Part shown: positions 1 to 7,816 of the stretch, piece by piece
How the letters are laid out: every line of letters starts with the position of its first letter
How positions within the stretch are numbered: the stretch's first letter is position 1
Source: CAYPHJ01 sp964410485
GTDB taxonomy: Bacteria; Desulfobacterota; Binatia; UBA9968
Direction of reading: 5' to 3'
DNA length: 64,000 nucleotides
NCBI GenBank assembly: GCA_964410485.1
Contig: CAYPHJ010000009.1
Coordinates: forward strand, 1-64,000
Made by a program: the position numbers and the translations under genes
Notes under the pieces: generated by a model
Told to the model about the DNA's origin: nothing
Seen by the model: only the letters and a program-made list of their open reading frames with translations
Database searches by the model: none

Positions 1-450
1 ACCACTCATCAGGCGAAGATCCGGTTAATTCAAGATCATTATAAAACAGCCCAAGTCTCCGGTGGTTATACCATTGAGTGCGATGAGCCGGTGGAACGAG
101 GCGGGATGGGCAAAGGTCCCGCGCCGCTCCAGTACCTGGTTGCCTCCGTCGGTCTTTGACTGCTCAGCCAATTGACGCAGTGTGCGTCTTATTTGGGAGT
201 GCGGATCGAGAGGGCTGAGCTTACCGTTAAAGGTGAGTTTGACCAGAGGGGAAAATTCGGTCTGGCCGATGTTCCGTCCGCATGCAAGCGCTTTGAGTAC
301 AGGCTCGACCTGCAAAGTCAGGAGAGCGAAGAACGGGTTGTGGAGCTGTTGCAGTTCATGGAGCGGTCCTGCTATGCGACTAACACTCTTCGGCAGCCTG
401 TGGATGTGGTGCCTCACCTGGTCCTGAACGGACGCGAAGTGAGGATATGA
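1..450 (+). CDS. OsmC-family selenoprotein (3' part, Sec encoded by in-frame TGA)
   Basis: The frame is open from the window edge to a TGA at 448-450, interrupted only by a TGA at 157-159. Sequence on both sides belongs to one OsmC/Ohr-type domain: upstream GPAPLQYLVASVGL, downstream LLSQLTQCASYLGVRIERAEL. In this family the residue after the ASVGL-like stretch is the catalytic (peroxidatic) cysteine, so the TGA replaces exactly that Cys; the second conserved Cys is present (SCYATNTLRQPV, codon 370-372). A hairpin of bSECIS type begins 8 bases after the TGA. OsmC-like selenoproteins are, to my recollection, a known but rare bacterial family. The expected role is thiol/selenol-dependent reduction of organic hydroperoxides or related chemistry in the cytoplasm. 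The N terminus lies outside the window. Alternatives are a pseudogene, or a shorter ORF starting at TTG 172, which would lack the catalytic residue. Confidence 0.85.
157..196 (+). promoter_or_regulatory. UGA-Sec codon and bSECIS-like stem-loop
   Basis: Directly after the TGA (157-159) the RNA can fold into a lower stem (168-171 with 193-196), a U-rich internal loop (UU / UUAU) and a perfect 5-bp upper stem GACGC/GCGUC (174-178 with 184-188), closed by a five-base loop AGUGU. The loop carries G at its second position (180), 20 bases after the UGA. Known bacterial SECIS elements have a G in the first two loop bases, roughly 16-37 bases from the UGA, and a bulged U below the upper helix; all three are met. 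It would recruit SelB with Sec-tRNA. The fold was found by hand, with no energy calculation. Confidence 0.75.
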
Positions 451-540
451 CAGAGTCGGGTGCGTTTACGATCAACGTTGGGTTTACACGGGGCGTCGCT
501 TTGATATAGTGGTGAGGAATTTTTCCCTGAGGCTTTGAAC

Positions 541-1713
541 ATGGCTTCGTTGCTGGTTAAGAACATCGGCGCATTAGTAACCGGTGACCTGAAGAATCCT
601 CTGCGTTACGCGGACTCGATCTTCGTTGAAAACGGTATCATCCGGAAGATCGGCAATGGGATTGATCTAAAGGCGGATCGTGTTATTGACGCGGCCGGTA
701 TCACCGCAATTCCGGGGCTCATCGATTCTCATTCGCATCCCTCGATCGGCGAATACACTCCGGCGCAGAATTCGCTTTCATGGATTACCCACTACATGCA
801 CGGCGGCGTCACGGCGCTAATCTCTGCCGGAGAGCTGCATCTTCCCGGCTTGCCGTTGCCACCGGACGCCAGGACGGCTTTGTCCGTGGCGATTGTCACC
901 AAGCGCTGCTATGACAACCTGCGTCCCTCGGGCGTTAAAGTGTTTGCCGGCACGTTGCTTTTGGTTCCCGGCTTGACCGAAAAAGACTTCGACGAGATCG
1001 CCGCTCTCGGCATTCGCCTGGTCAAGTTTATTTTCTACGATTACAGCCTGCTGCTCACCGGCGAAGCCGAACGGTACGTCAAGTGGGCGCGGGCGCGCGG
1101 CATCAAAGTAAAAATCCATTCCGGCGGCGTATCGCGTTCGGGTGTAAGCCAGGTGGCAGGTTGGGAGGTCGTGAGCAAGATCCAACCCGATATCGTCGGC
1201 CATATCACCGGCGGCCCCATCCCAATGCCGGAAGAGGAGATGATCCGGATCGCCAATGAGACCGACTATTTCGTTGAGATCTGCAGTTCGGGCAATTATC
1301 GCCTGGCTCTGAGCCTGATCCGCGTCGTGAAAGCGAATCAGATCTACCAGCGCGTGCTCATCGGCACCGACACCCCAGGGGGAACCGGAATCATCCCGCG
1401 CGGGATGCTGCGCGAGATCGCCTTTATATCGTCAGTCGGCGAAGTCGCGCCACAGACGGCGATCTGTATGGCGACGGGTAACGTCGGTCGAGCCCATGGG
1501 CTCGATATCGGAATCATTGAGGAAGGGCGCGCGGCAGATATCGTGCTGCTTCACAAGATCACGGGATCGGTTGCCACAGACGCGCTCGATTCGTTTGCCA
1601 AAGGCGATCTGCCAGGGATCTCGATGGTGATCATAGACGGCGAAGTTCGCGTCGCCGGCCGCAGCCAGCAGACCCCACCCCCGGAGCGGATTGCGAAAAC
1701 AGAAGGACCGTGA
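541..1713 (+). CDS. Metal-dependent amidohydrolase (enamidase/imidazolonepropionase-like)
   Basis: A 390-residue amidohydrolase-superfamily enzyme. The metal ligands are visible in order: HSH at residues 64-66 in GLIDSHSHP, a lysine in LVKFIFYD that would be carboxylated, a His in KIHSGG, a His in GHITGG, and the catalytic Asp in IGTDTPGG. The N- and C-terminal beta-sandwich parts typical of the superfamily flank the barrel (for example GRAADIVLL near the end). It probably hydrolyses a cyclic amide, enamide or imide C-N bond; resemblance to enamidase is an impression and the substrate is unknown. ATG 541 is preferred over an in-frame TTG six bases upstream. An LLM-class oxidoreductase follows 59 bases later on the same strand, suggesting joint use of one substrate. 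Confidence 0.8.
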   Translation: MASLLVKNIGALVTGDLKNPLRYADSIFVENGIIRKIGNGIDLKADRVIDAAGITAIPGLIDSHSHPSIGEYTPAQNSLSWITHYMHGGVTALISAGELHLPGLPLPPDARTALSVAIVTKRCYDNLRPSGVKVFAGTLLLVPGLTEKDFDEIAALGIRLVKFIFYDYSLLLTGEAERYVKWARARGIKVKIHSGGVSRSGVSQVAGWEVVSKIQPDIVGHITGGPIPMPEEEMIRIANETDYFVEICSSGNYRLALSLIRVVKANQIYQRVLIGTDTPGGTGIIPRGMLREIAFISSVGEVAPQTAICMATGNVGRAHGLDIGIIEEGRAADIVLLHKITGSVATDALDSFAKGDLPGISMVIIDGEVRVAGRSQQTPPPERIAKTEGP

Positions 1714-1772
1714 TCGTGCTCGTGGAAAAGACCGATTCGAAAGCATGGGATAGGAGTGCGAAATAGGAGTTC

Positions 1773-2747
1773 ATGATGGATTACGGTGTTGGTCTCTTTC
1801 CCACTGAGTCGTTACAGAAGATGATTCACCTCGCCAAAGTCTCCGAGCAGTTGGGGTTCAGCCATATCTGGGTGGGCGATTCGCACCTGATCTGGCGCGA
1901 GGCCTACGTGAATATGGCGGCGGTTGCGCTCAATACCACCAGAGTGAAGATCGGCACGGGCGTGACCAATCCCGTCACGCGCCACCCCTCGGTTGTCGCC
2001 AGTGCCTATGCGACTTTGGAAGAGTATTCACCAGGACGGGTGATCGTCGGTATCGGCCTGGGCGATAGCTCGGTCGAGACCATGGGCATGAAGCCGGCCA
2101 AGTTGGGTTTTTTTGAAAAAACCATGCAGCAGATGCGCGACCTGTTTGCCGGTAAGGAAGTGCAGCTCGAGACCGGGAAAATCCATTTACTCCACCCCTG
2201 CGGGCACGCCCTGCCGCTCTATATTGCGGCAAGCGGTCCCAAAATGCTCGAGCTCTCAGGGCGTATCGCCGACGGCATCATTGTGCTCGTCGGTGTGGCG
2301 GACGAATACATCAAACATGCGCTGGAGAAGATCGCCGTCGGGGCGAAAGCGGTCGGTCGCAAACTGGAAGACATTCAGCTCGTTCTCTGGGTGCCTTGCG
2401 CGGTGTCGGACAAAGCAGCCGCGAAAGATGCGGTCAAAGCGCACGTCGCTCGCGTTGTGGCGCATCCGCTCCCCTATGTCTTGGACCCGCAGGAGCAGCA
2501 AGTGCTCGCGGAGATTCGTCGGACTTACGACTACTACCATCACATGGACCAAGAGGCGAACCATGCTGAGGTAATCCCCGACTGGCTGGTCGACAAGTTC
2601 GCCATTGCAGGAACAGTTGCCGAATGCCGTGCTCAAATCGAGCGGCTGAAGAAAACTGGGATCCAACAGATTGCTATCATTCCCTATGCCGCGCCGGGAG
2701 GTAGCAGGGAGGAAACGCTAAGAGGATTTGCCAGGGCGATGAGTTGA
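1773..2747 (+). CDS. LLM-class flavin-dependent oxidoreductase
   Basis: A 324-residue TIM-barrel protein of the luciferase-like monooxygenase/methylene-tetrahydromethanopterin reductase superfamily. Family marks are GFSHIWVGDSH near residue 30, KIGTGVTNPVTRHP, PGRVIVGIGLGDS and ALPLYIAASGPKMLELSG, with a C-terminal AGTVAECRAQIERL segment that usually closes the flavin site. Members use FMN or F420 for oxidations or C-S/C-N cleavage; which cofactor is used here cannot be told. AGGAG at 1765-1769 supports the start, where two ATGs are in tandem. It sits behind the amidohydrolase in what may be a two-gene catabolic unit. Confidence 0.85.
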   Translation: MMDYGVGLFPTESLQKMIHLAKVSEQLGFSHIWVGDSHLIWREAYVNMAAVALNTTRVKIGTGVTNPVTRHPSVVASAYATLEEYSPGRVIVGIGLGDSSVETMGMKPAKLGFFEKTMQQMRDLFAGKEVQLETGKIHLLHPCGHALPLYIAASGPKMLELSGRIADGIIVLVGVADEYIKHALEKIAVGAKAVGRKLEDIQLVLWVPCAVSDKAAAKDAVKAHVARVVAHPLPYVLDPQEQQVLAEIRRTYDYYHHMDQEANHAEVIPDWLVDKFAIAGTVAECRAQIERLKKTGIQQIAIIPYAAPGGSREETLRGFARAMS

Positions 2748-2759
2748 GCTTGGGCACGG

Positions 2760-3242
2760 CTACAGGACGAAGCGTACCACGAGAAATATGCCGACCATCG
2801 TGAACGCGAGAGCGATCTTGATCGCGGTGCCGAGGATAAGACCGATGGTCGCGCCGAAACCGGCACGCGTTGCATGGCGCAACCCCTGGGCGTGCGAAAG
2901 CTCGCCTATGACCGCGCCGGCGAACGGCCCGACCAAAACAGCCGGGAAGCCGAGCAAGATACCCACTACCGTGCCGATCAACGCTCCGATGATTGCCCGC
3001 TTCGACGCGCCGAATCTCCTCGCGCCATAGAGACTCGCCAGGATGTCTATAATGTAAGTGACAACCGCGAGCACGCCAAGGATTACGAGAGTCCATAAAC
3101 CGACATAAACAAAATCCTCCGCCCAGGCAGCGAGGAACAGACCGCCGAAGAGTAGCGGCGGTCCCGGTATGCCGGGCAGAACGACACCCACCAACCCGGC
3201 CAAGACGAGCAGTACTGCGAGTAAAAGAGCTGAATCTTGCAT
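2760..3242 (-). CDS. DUF456 family membrane protein
   Basis: About 160 residues, nearly all hydrophobic, with the DUF456 pattern of paired glycine/proline-rich segments (GLVGVVLPGIPGPPLLFGGL, then GALIGTVVGILLGFPAVLVGPFAGAVIGEL). Four or five membrane helices can be drawn. The function of the family is unknown. The chosen start (MQDSALL) places the first helix at the N terminus, as in other members. An upstream ATG at 3281 would add 13 polar residues and cannot be excluded, because neither start has a clear ribosome binding site. It lies just downstream of the endonuclease III gene on the same strand and is probably cotranscribed with it. Confidence 0.75.
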   Translation of the reverse strand: MQDSALLLAVLLVLAGLVGVVLPGIPGPPLLFGGLFLAAWAEDFVYVGLWTLVILGVLAVVTYIIDILASLYGARRFGASKRAIIGALIGTVVGILLGFPAVLVGPFAGAVIGELSHAQGLRHATRAGFGATIGLILGTAIKIALAFTMVGIFLVVRFVL

Positions 3243-3303
3243 ACAGAAGCGATTTTGAGCTGTATCCCGATGGAGTGACATTCCGCCAGGCGCCGCGCGG
3301 TTT

Positions 3304-3972
3304 CTAAGCCTGTGTCTTATCGGGATACGGGCAAAGGGAGCGGATCACGCACTCCGGACAGTTTGGCTTTCTCGCCACACAAATCCGCCGACCATGGTAC
3401 TGTAAGAGATGGCAAAAGCGCACACGCTGTTTTTCGGGGACGAGCGGTGTCAGGTCGAACTCGATTTTATCGGGATCGGTGTTCTTGGTGAAACCGAGCC
3501 GCTGTGACAGTCGCATGACGTGCGTGTCGACTCCGATCATCGGCTGCCCAAACGCATTGCCCAGCAAGATGTTGGCTGTTTTTCGCCCAACACCCGGCAG
3601 TGACAAGAGGTCGTCGAGTCTGTCCGGTACTTTGCCGGCGAAGCGATCCACTAGGGCCTGGCAACAGTTGCGGATCGAGCGAGCTTTATTACGAAAAAAA
3701 TTGATCCTGCCGATCTCTTTCTCGAGTTGCACCTGTGGCACCCTGGCGTAATCGTGGGCGCTCGGGTACTTCTTGAACAGGTCGGCCGTGATCTGATTGA
3801 CGAGGTCGTCCCGCGCTTGGGCCGCAAGGATCAAAGCGATCAGCAGCTCCAGCGGGTTCTCGAAATCGAGATCCAGCTTTGCATCGGGATGGGCTTTCGC
3901 CAATGCGGTTATAATCCTTGGCAGCCGGACATTTAGATCCTTTGCCTTTGTTGAAGGTCGCGCGGTAGCCAT
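3304..3972 (-). CDS. nth: Endonuclease III (first copy)
   Basis: A 222-residue HhH-GPD DNA glycosylase/AP lyase for oxidised pyrimidines. The helix-hairpin-helix LPGVGRKTAN contains the catalytic Lys, GVDTHVMR contains the catalytic Asp, and the C terminus has the [4Fe-4S] ligands in C-x6-C-x2-C-x5-C spacing (CVARKPNCPECVIRSLC). Length is normal for bacterial Nth. A second intact homologue lies at 46.5-47.2 kb, so the genome has at least two. It is divergent from the Rho-N-like gene, with 55 bases between the starts. The segment near residue 50 reads AAQARDD where the other copy has SAQCTDE. Confidence 0.92.
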   Translation of the reverse strand: MATARPSTKAKDLNVRLPRIITALAKAHPDAKLDLDFENPLELLIALILAAQARDDLVNQITADLFKKYPSAHDYARVPQVQLEKEIGRINFFRNKARSIRNCCQALVDRFAGKVPDRLDDLLSLPGVGRKTANILLGNAFGQPMIGVDTHVMRLSQRLGFTKNTDPDKIEFDLTPLVPEKQRVRFCHLLQYHGRRICVARKPNCPECVIRSLCPYPDKTQA

Positions 3973-4012
3973 TTTGGTTTCAGTTGAAATTATGATAGCA
4001 GGAAGTTAGTCA

Positions 4013-4020
4013 AAGGAGGA
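4013..4020 (+). promoter_or_regulatory. Strong ribosome binding site selecting a GTG start
   Basis: AAGGAGGA lies seven bases before the GTG at 4028 and fixes this non-ATG start of the Rho-N-like protein. Confidence 0.7.
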
Positions 4021-4027
4021 ACTCTTC

Positions 4028-4399
4028 GTGGAGCTCAAAGATCTCAGGAGGATGACCCTGCCGAAACTGCGAGATTTCGCCAAGCAGGAAACCGATTTGA
4101 CAGGTGTCATTGGCATGGAAAAGGAAGCTCTGATCGAAGCCATCGCCAAGGCAAAAGGCATCTCTTATGACGTGCCGCCGAAGGATACCAGCGCCATCCA
4201 TTCGATCAAGCACGATATTCGAGAGCTGCACAAACAAAAAGCAGAGATGGCCTCCACGAAAGATCGTACCAAACTCAAGCGTGTTCAAGCCAAGATTAGA
4301 AAACTGAAACGATTGACGCGTCACCTGGCGCGCGAGGCCAAACAGGCGAAGCCCGCTGCGGTCGCGGCGCCTGCGCAAACACCGCCGCCGGCTGCCTGA
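4028..4399 (+). CDS. Small Rho N-terminal-domain-like protein
   Basis: A 123-residue basic protein. Residues 1-45 (MTLPKLRDFAKQ... GMEKEALIEAIAKA) match the Rho-N/SAP-like helix-extended-loop-helix fold that binds nucleic acid at the front of transcription terminator Rho. The middle is a charged helical stretch rich in Lys and Arg, and the end is an Ala/Pro-rich tail. It is not Rho itself, since no RNA-binding or ATPase domain follows. Similar stand-alone proteins occur in Deltaproteobacteria, and a nucleic-acid-binding role is an inference. The radical SAM gene begins five bases after its stop, so the two are likely cotranscribed. Confidence 0.7.
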   Translation: MELKDLRRMTLPKLRDFAKQETDLTGVIGMEKEALIEAIAKAKGISYDVPPKDTSAIHSIKHDIRELHKQKAEMASTKDRTKLKRVQAKIRKLKRLTRHLAREAKQAKPAAVAAPAQTPPPAA

Positions 4400-4404
4400 G
4401 TGTC

Positions 4405-5466
4405 ATGAAAGCTGCGCCTCCGCCACGCGGTCGCGGATCTGCCAGCAACCCCAAAAACCGCTTCGAGTCTATCGAGCGGATCCCCGAACCGACGGACGAT
4501 AACGACGAACGCCCTTCGCCGCACACGCAATTCTTCACCGACCGTTCAAGATCGATCATCGCATACAATGACAGCCCGGATGTCGGCTTCAACGCCAGCT
4601 TGAACGTCTACCGGGGTTGCGAGCATGGTTGTATCTACTGCTACGCACGCCCAACGCATGAATACCTCGGGTTCTCTTCCGGTCTCGACTTTGAGAGCAA
4701 AATCATGGTCAAGGATGACGCGCCGGAACTGCTGCGCCAGGAGCTTGGAGATCCGAGATGGAAGCCGCAGGTTCTCGGCATGAGCGGCGTGACCGACTGC
4801 TATCAGCCTGTGGAAAAAGAGCGCCGACTGACGCGCCGGTGTCTGGAAATTTTGCTGGAGTTTCGCAACCCGGTGGTGATCGTGACAAAGAACTATCTGG
4901 TTACGCGTGATATCGATATCTTGTCCGAACTGGCGCGCTATCGGTGCGCCGGAGTTACGATCTCGTTGACGACCCTTGATCCTAAACTCGCATCTCTCAT
5001 GGAGCCCCGCGCCTCCAGCCCGGCCAGGCGTTTGGCGACGATTCGAGCTCTGGCACAAGCAGATATTCCCGTCGGTTACCTCCAGGCGCCTATGATTCCC
5101 GGTCTGACCGATAGCGAGGCGCCTGCCATTGCTCGAGCGGCTGCCGACTCCGGAGCGAGCTTTGCAGGGTACGTCGCCTTGCGTCTGCCGTTTGCGGTCA
5201 AGTCGTTGTTCGAGGATTGGCTCGAGCAGCATTTTCCGCAACGCAAAGAAAAAGTGCTGAATCGCATCCGCGCGATTCGCGGCGGCAAGCTCAACGATCC
5301 GAACTTCAACAGCCGAATGCGCGGTGAAGGCATCTTCGCCGAGCATATGGAAGAGCTCTTTCAAATCGCGTGCAAGAAAGCCGGCATTGGCAAGAGATGG
5401 CCAGAGCTAACGACCAAGCACTTCCGGAGATCAGGAAACTTCCAGCTGGACTTGTTCGACGGGTGA
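4405..5466 (+). CDS. Radical SAM protein, PA0069/Rv2578c family
   Basis: A 353-residue radical SAM enzyme. The iron-sulfur/SAM motif is GCEHGCIYCYARPTHEYLG (C-x3-C-x2-C) near residue 75, preceded by SLNVYRGCEHG as in the PA0069 group. Later SAM-fold marks are VVIVTKNYLVTRDIDIL and PIGYLQAPMIPGLTD-like segments. The substrate of the family is not known; it resembles the spore photoproduct lyase branch. The N terminus (about 40 residues) is Pro/Arg-rich and likely disordered. It probably forms a transcription unit with the preceding Rho-N-like gene. Confidence 0.88.
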   Translation: MKAAPPPRGRGSASNPKNRFESIERIPEPTDDNDERPSPHTQFFTDRSRSIIAYNDSPDVGFNASLNVYRGCEHGCIYCYARPTHEYLGFSSGLDFESKIMVKDDAPELLRQELGDPRWKPQVLGMSGVTDCYQPVEKERRLTRRCLEILLEFRNPVVIVTKNYLVTRDIDILSELARYRCAGVTISLTTLDPKLASLMEPRASSPARRLATIRALAQADIPVGYLQAPMIPGLTDSEAPAIARAAADSGASFAGYVALRLPFAVKSLFEDWLEQHFPQRKEKVLNRIRAIRGGKLNDPNFNSRMRGEGIFAEHMEELFQIACKKAGIGKRWPELTTKHFRRSGNFQLDLFDG

Positions 5467-5680
5467 GGTTCATGCCCTCATCTCGGATCCTCTCTGCCGA
5501 AGCCCGGCATGCCAGCTAAGGACTGTACGGTGCTTTACTAACTCGGCCGCTCAGAAGAAATCCCCCGGTCCTACGGCCCGCCCCGTTTTTCATTAGAGGC
5601 GACGGGATTTGCAGGCGTTTGGTCGGTGCCCACTCGGGCGTGACAAGGCCACAGGAAAGCTCCCTATGTGAGGGATCATT

Positions 5681-6838
5681 TTGAATATTTTTGATGTCGC
5701 GGTTGTCGGTACCGGGACGATGGGAAGCTTCGCGTGTCTGGAACTCGCCAGACGAAAACTCAGAGTCATCGGCATCGATCAGTTTACACCGCCGCACAAT
5801 CGAGGGAGCCACACGGGGGACACCCGCATCTTTCGAACTGCTTACGCAGAGCATCCCGGTTATGTGCCTTTGGCGCAACGGGCTGGTCTGCTTTGGGATC
5901 AATTGGGCGAGGAGGCGGGCTCCGAATTTCTTCATCGAACGGGACTGCTGAGCCTCGGACCCGAAAGTGGCGCTTTGATTGCAGGCACGCGGGCCAGCGC
6001 GGCCTCTCATGGCATCGCTATCGAGGAACTATCGCCGAGTCAGGTGCGCTCCCGATTCCCTGCGTTTGACCCGCCTGGCGGATGGGTGGGGCTTTTCGAG
6101 GCCACAGCCGGATGGCTCGATGTCGATGCGGTGCTGCGGTTCGGACTCGCGAGCGCGAGGCGCGCGGGCGCCGAGCTGCGCATGAATATCAAAGTGGACC
6201 ACTGGGTACACCGGGATGGCGAATTCGAAATCAGAGCCGCGGGCGAAAAGTTTACGACAAAATCGCTGGTGGTGACTGCAGGAGCCTGGGCAAGCAGGCT
6301 TCTGGATGACCTCGGCTTGTCGCTTACTGTTCTTCGGAAGTCCTTGATATGGGTAGCTCCACTTCGTCCAGAGCTATTTGCGCCCGATTTCTTTCCGGTG
6401 TTCGTAGCTCGAGATGACTTCTTCTACGGCTTTCCGAACATCCACAACGTCGGCGTGAAACTGGCGATTCACGCCAATGGTGATGCGCGGGCGGCGGATC
6501 CAGACGCGCCTCTATTGGAGCCCGACGGGCATGAGATCGATTCAGTGCTCGCGATGGCGGCGGAGTTGCTACCTCACCTCGCCGGCCCCGTAGCGCAAGC
6601 TCGTGCGCGCTTGGCCCGGGCGAAAACCTGTTTATACACGATGACGCCGGATGAGCACTTCGTGATTGACCGGCACCCTCAGGTCGAGAACTTGTTCATC
6701 GCAGCCGGTTTCTCCGGCCACGGGTTTAAATTTGCTACTGCCATTGGTGAGCTGCTAGCTGACTGGGTTTGTGGTCAGAAATCCACACTGCCGATAGATT
6801 TCCTGAGGTTAAAACGCGATGGTCTAATGAAGCCATAG
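5681..6838 (+). CDS. FAD-dependent amine oxidase, monomeric sarcosine oxidase/SolA-like
   Basis: A 385-residue DAO-family flavoprotein. The N-terminal dinucleotide fold VVGTGTMGSFACLELARR is followed by GSHTGDTRIFRTAY, the flavin-contact motif of monomeric sarcosine oxidase and N-methyltryptophan oxidase. A Cys in KTCLYTMTPDEHF near residue 320 fits the residue that binds FAD covalently in that group, and AAGFSGHGFKFA closes the domain. Expected reaction: oxidative demethylation of an N-methyl amino acid giving formaldehyde and H2O2. The start is TTG, with TGAGG at 5669-5673. The substrate is not determined. Confidence 0.85.
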   Translation: MNIFDVAVVGTGTMGSFACLELARRKLRVIGIDQFTPPHNRGSHTGDTRIFRTAYAEHPGYVPLAQRAGLLWDQLGEEAGSEFLHRTGLLSLGPESGALIAGTRASAASHGIAIEELSPSQVRSRFPAFDPPGGWVGLFEATAGWLDVDAVLRFGLASARRAGAELRMNIKVDHWVHRDGEFEIRAAGEKFTTKSLVVTAGAWASRLLDDLGLSLTVLRKSLIWVAPLRPELFAPDFFPVFVARDDFFYGFPNIHNVGVKLAIHANGDARAADPDAPLLEPDGHEIDSVLAMAAELLPHLAGPVAQARARLARAKTCLYTMTPDEHFVIDRHPQVENLFIAAGFSGHGFKFATAIGELLADWVCGQKSTLPIDFLRLKRDGLMKP

Positions 6839-6919
6839 TGCTTCACGAGGTGTTCAAAGGGCTTCACTCCTTCATCAGACCCCCCTTCGTTCATCCCCGC
6901 GACGAGACTGCGTTGGGAC

Positions 6920-7013
6920 GTCATTCTGAGGAGCCCCGCGACGAAGAATCTGCTTTTCTTCGTTCCTACCCGAATTAAAAAAGCAGATCCTTCACTGCCG
7001 TTCAGGATGACAC
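6920..7013. repeat. Imperfect palindrome A (dispersed repeat) between convergent genes
   Basis: The outer arms GTCATTCTGA (6920-6929) and TCAGGATGAC are inverted, and inner arms GAAGAATCTGCTTT and AAAGCAGATCCTTC are inverted with one mismatch. A long hairpin of about 94 bases results. The same arms recur at 60107-60212. Both copies lie between the 3' ends of convergent genes, which would suit a bidirectional terminator or mRNA-end stabiliser. Confidence 0.75.
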
Positions 7014-7116
7014 TAGCCGCCAAGTTGGGTAGAGTCTGAACGTAGGAGGAAAGGGTATTTGAGTCTGAGATTATCTGAGATCTGTGATTTGAGATTCGTC
7101 GCGAACCGAGGATGGG

Positions 7117-7467
7117 TCAATCGCAATAGTACTCAATTGTGTATCCGTTTGGATCACGAAAATAAATAGCGTGCTTGCCGCGGCGTTCGTCGATCTTGAT
7201 CTTCTTTTCTTTCAACTGCTTCTCCAAGCGCTTTAGGCCTGCGGGCGTCGTTTTGAAGCCAAAATGCTGTAATGGTTCGCTGGCGGAGAACTCTTCGCGC
7301 GTACGGACAAAATTCAGCAGATCTTGGCAGCCGGGGGAGCGCAGAAACAGCATGTTGGGCGGCACGCGGAACGCGACCTCCAGCCCGAGGACTCCCGTAT
7401 AGAAGTGTTCGGTTTTGATGAGATCGCGGGTCAACAGAGCGATGTGAAGAAGGCCCTTGTCTGGCAT
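7117..7467 (-). CDS. VOC (glyoxalase/bleomycin resistance) family protein
   Basis: A 116-residue single-module vicinal-oxygen-chelate protein. It opens with LLHIALLTRDLIKTEHFYTGVLGLEV and ends with KHAIYFRDPNGYTIEYYCD, the usual beta-alpha-beta-beta-beta signature with His near the front and Glu near the end as candidate metal ligands. The ATG at 7467 has a GGAG stretch upstream; a longer frame reaches 7515 but adds non-homologous residues. The family includes dioxygenases, glyoxalases and resistance proteins, and the specific role is unknown. It is convergent with the flavin oxidase gene. Confidence 0.8.
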   Translation of the reverse strand: MPDKGLLHIALLTRDLIKTEHFYTGVLGLEVAFRVPPNMLFLRSPGCQDLLNFVRTREEFSASEPLQHFGFKTTPAGLKRLEKQLKEKKIKIDERRGKHAIYFRDPNGYTIEYYCD

Positions 7468-7816
7468 GGAGATGTGCTCCTTTTTGAGGCATTGATGTGA
7501 AAATTGTTTCACCAAACGATTTGAAGAAATCTATCGCACTTGCCTCGCCGAGCCGGTAAAGAAAGCCAGGCAAATCCAAAATCCGAAGCACGAAATCCGA
7601 AACAAATCCGAATAATCAAATCTCAAATCAAAACTCCGATTTCGTTTAAACCCATGAGCTATTGCGTTATTTGGATTTGTTTGGAAATTCGGATTTCGAA
7701 TTTGGTGCTTCTACTCTCATATAGCTTAGCGGCTGTCCGAGAATCAACCTGATCCGCGCTTTCAGAATTAAGCATTCCCTGTTACTTTGAGTGCACCCGC
7801 GGTTCAATCCGGCCTC
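7468..7816. other. Gene-free stretch between divergent genes
   Basis: A 349-base AT-rich spacer between the VOC gene and the MFS gene. It is mostly filled by the palindromic repeat listed next. It must also hold the two divergent promoters, but no clear -35/-10 pair was seen. Confidence 0.6.
7585..7711. repeat. Long AT-rich inverted repeat (MITE-like)
   Basis: The left arm 7585-7614 starts GAAGCACGAAATCCGAAAC. The right arm 7667-7711 ends GAATTTGGTGCTTC, and its reverse complement matches the left arm with a few substitutions and an insertion. The centre is AT-rich and built of AATC/AAATC words. Elements of this style recur widely in environmental genomes. No coding frame inside is convincing. 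Confidence 0.7.

Noticed and set aside
172..450. A short ORF from TTG 172 as a complete gene
   Set aside because: It is only the second half of an OsmC domain; the homology continues upstream of the TGA in the same frame.
4546..5364. A 272-codon ORF on the minus strand
   Set aside because: Antisense to the radical SAM gene, which has full family motifs.
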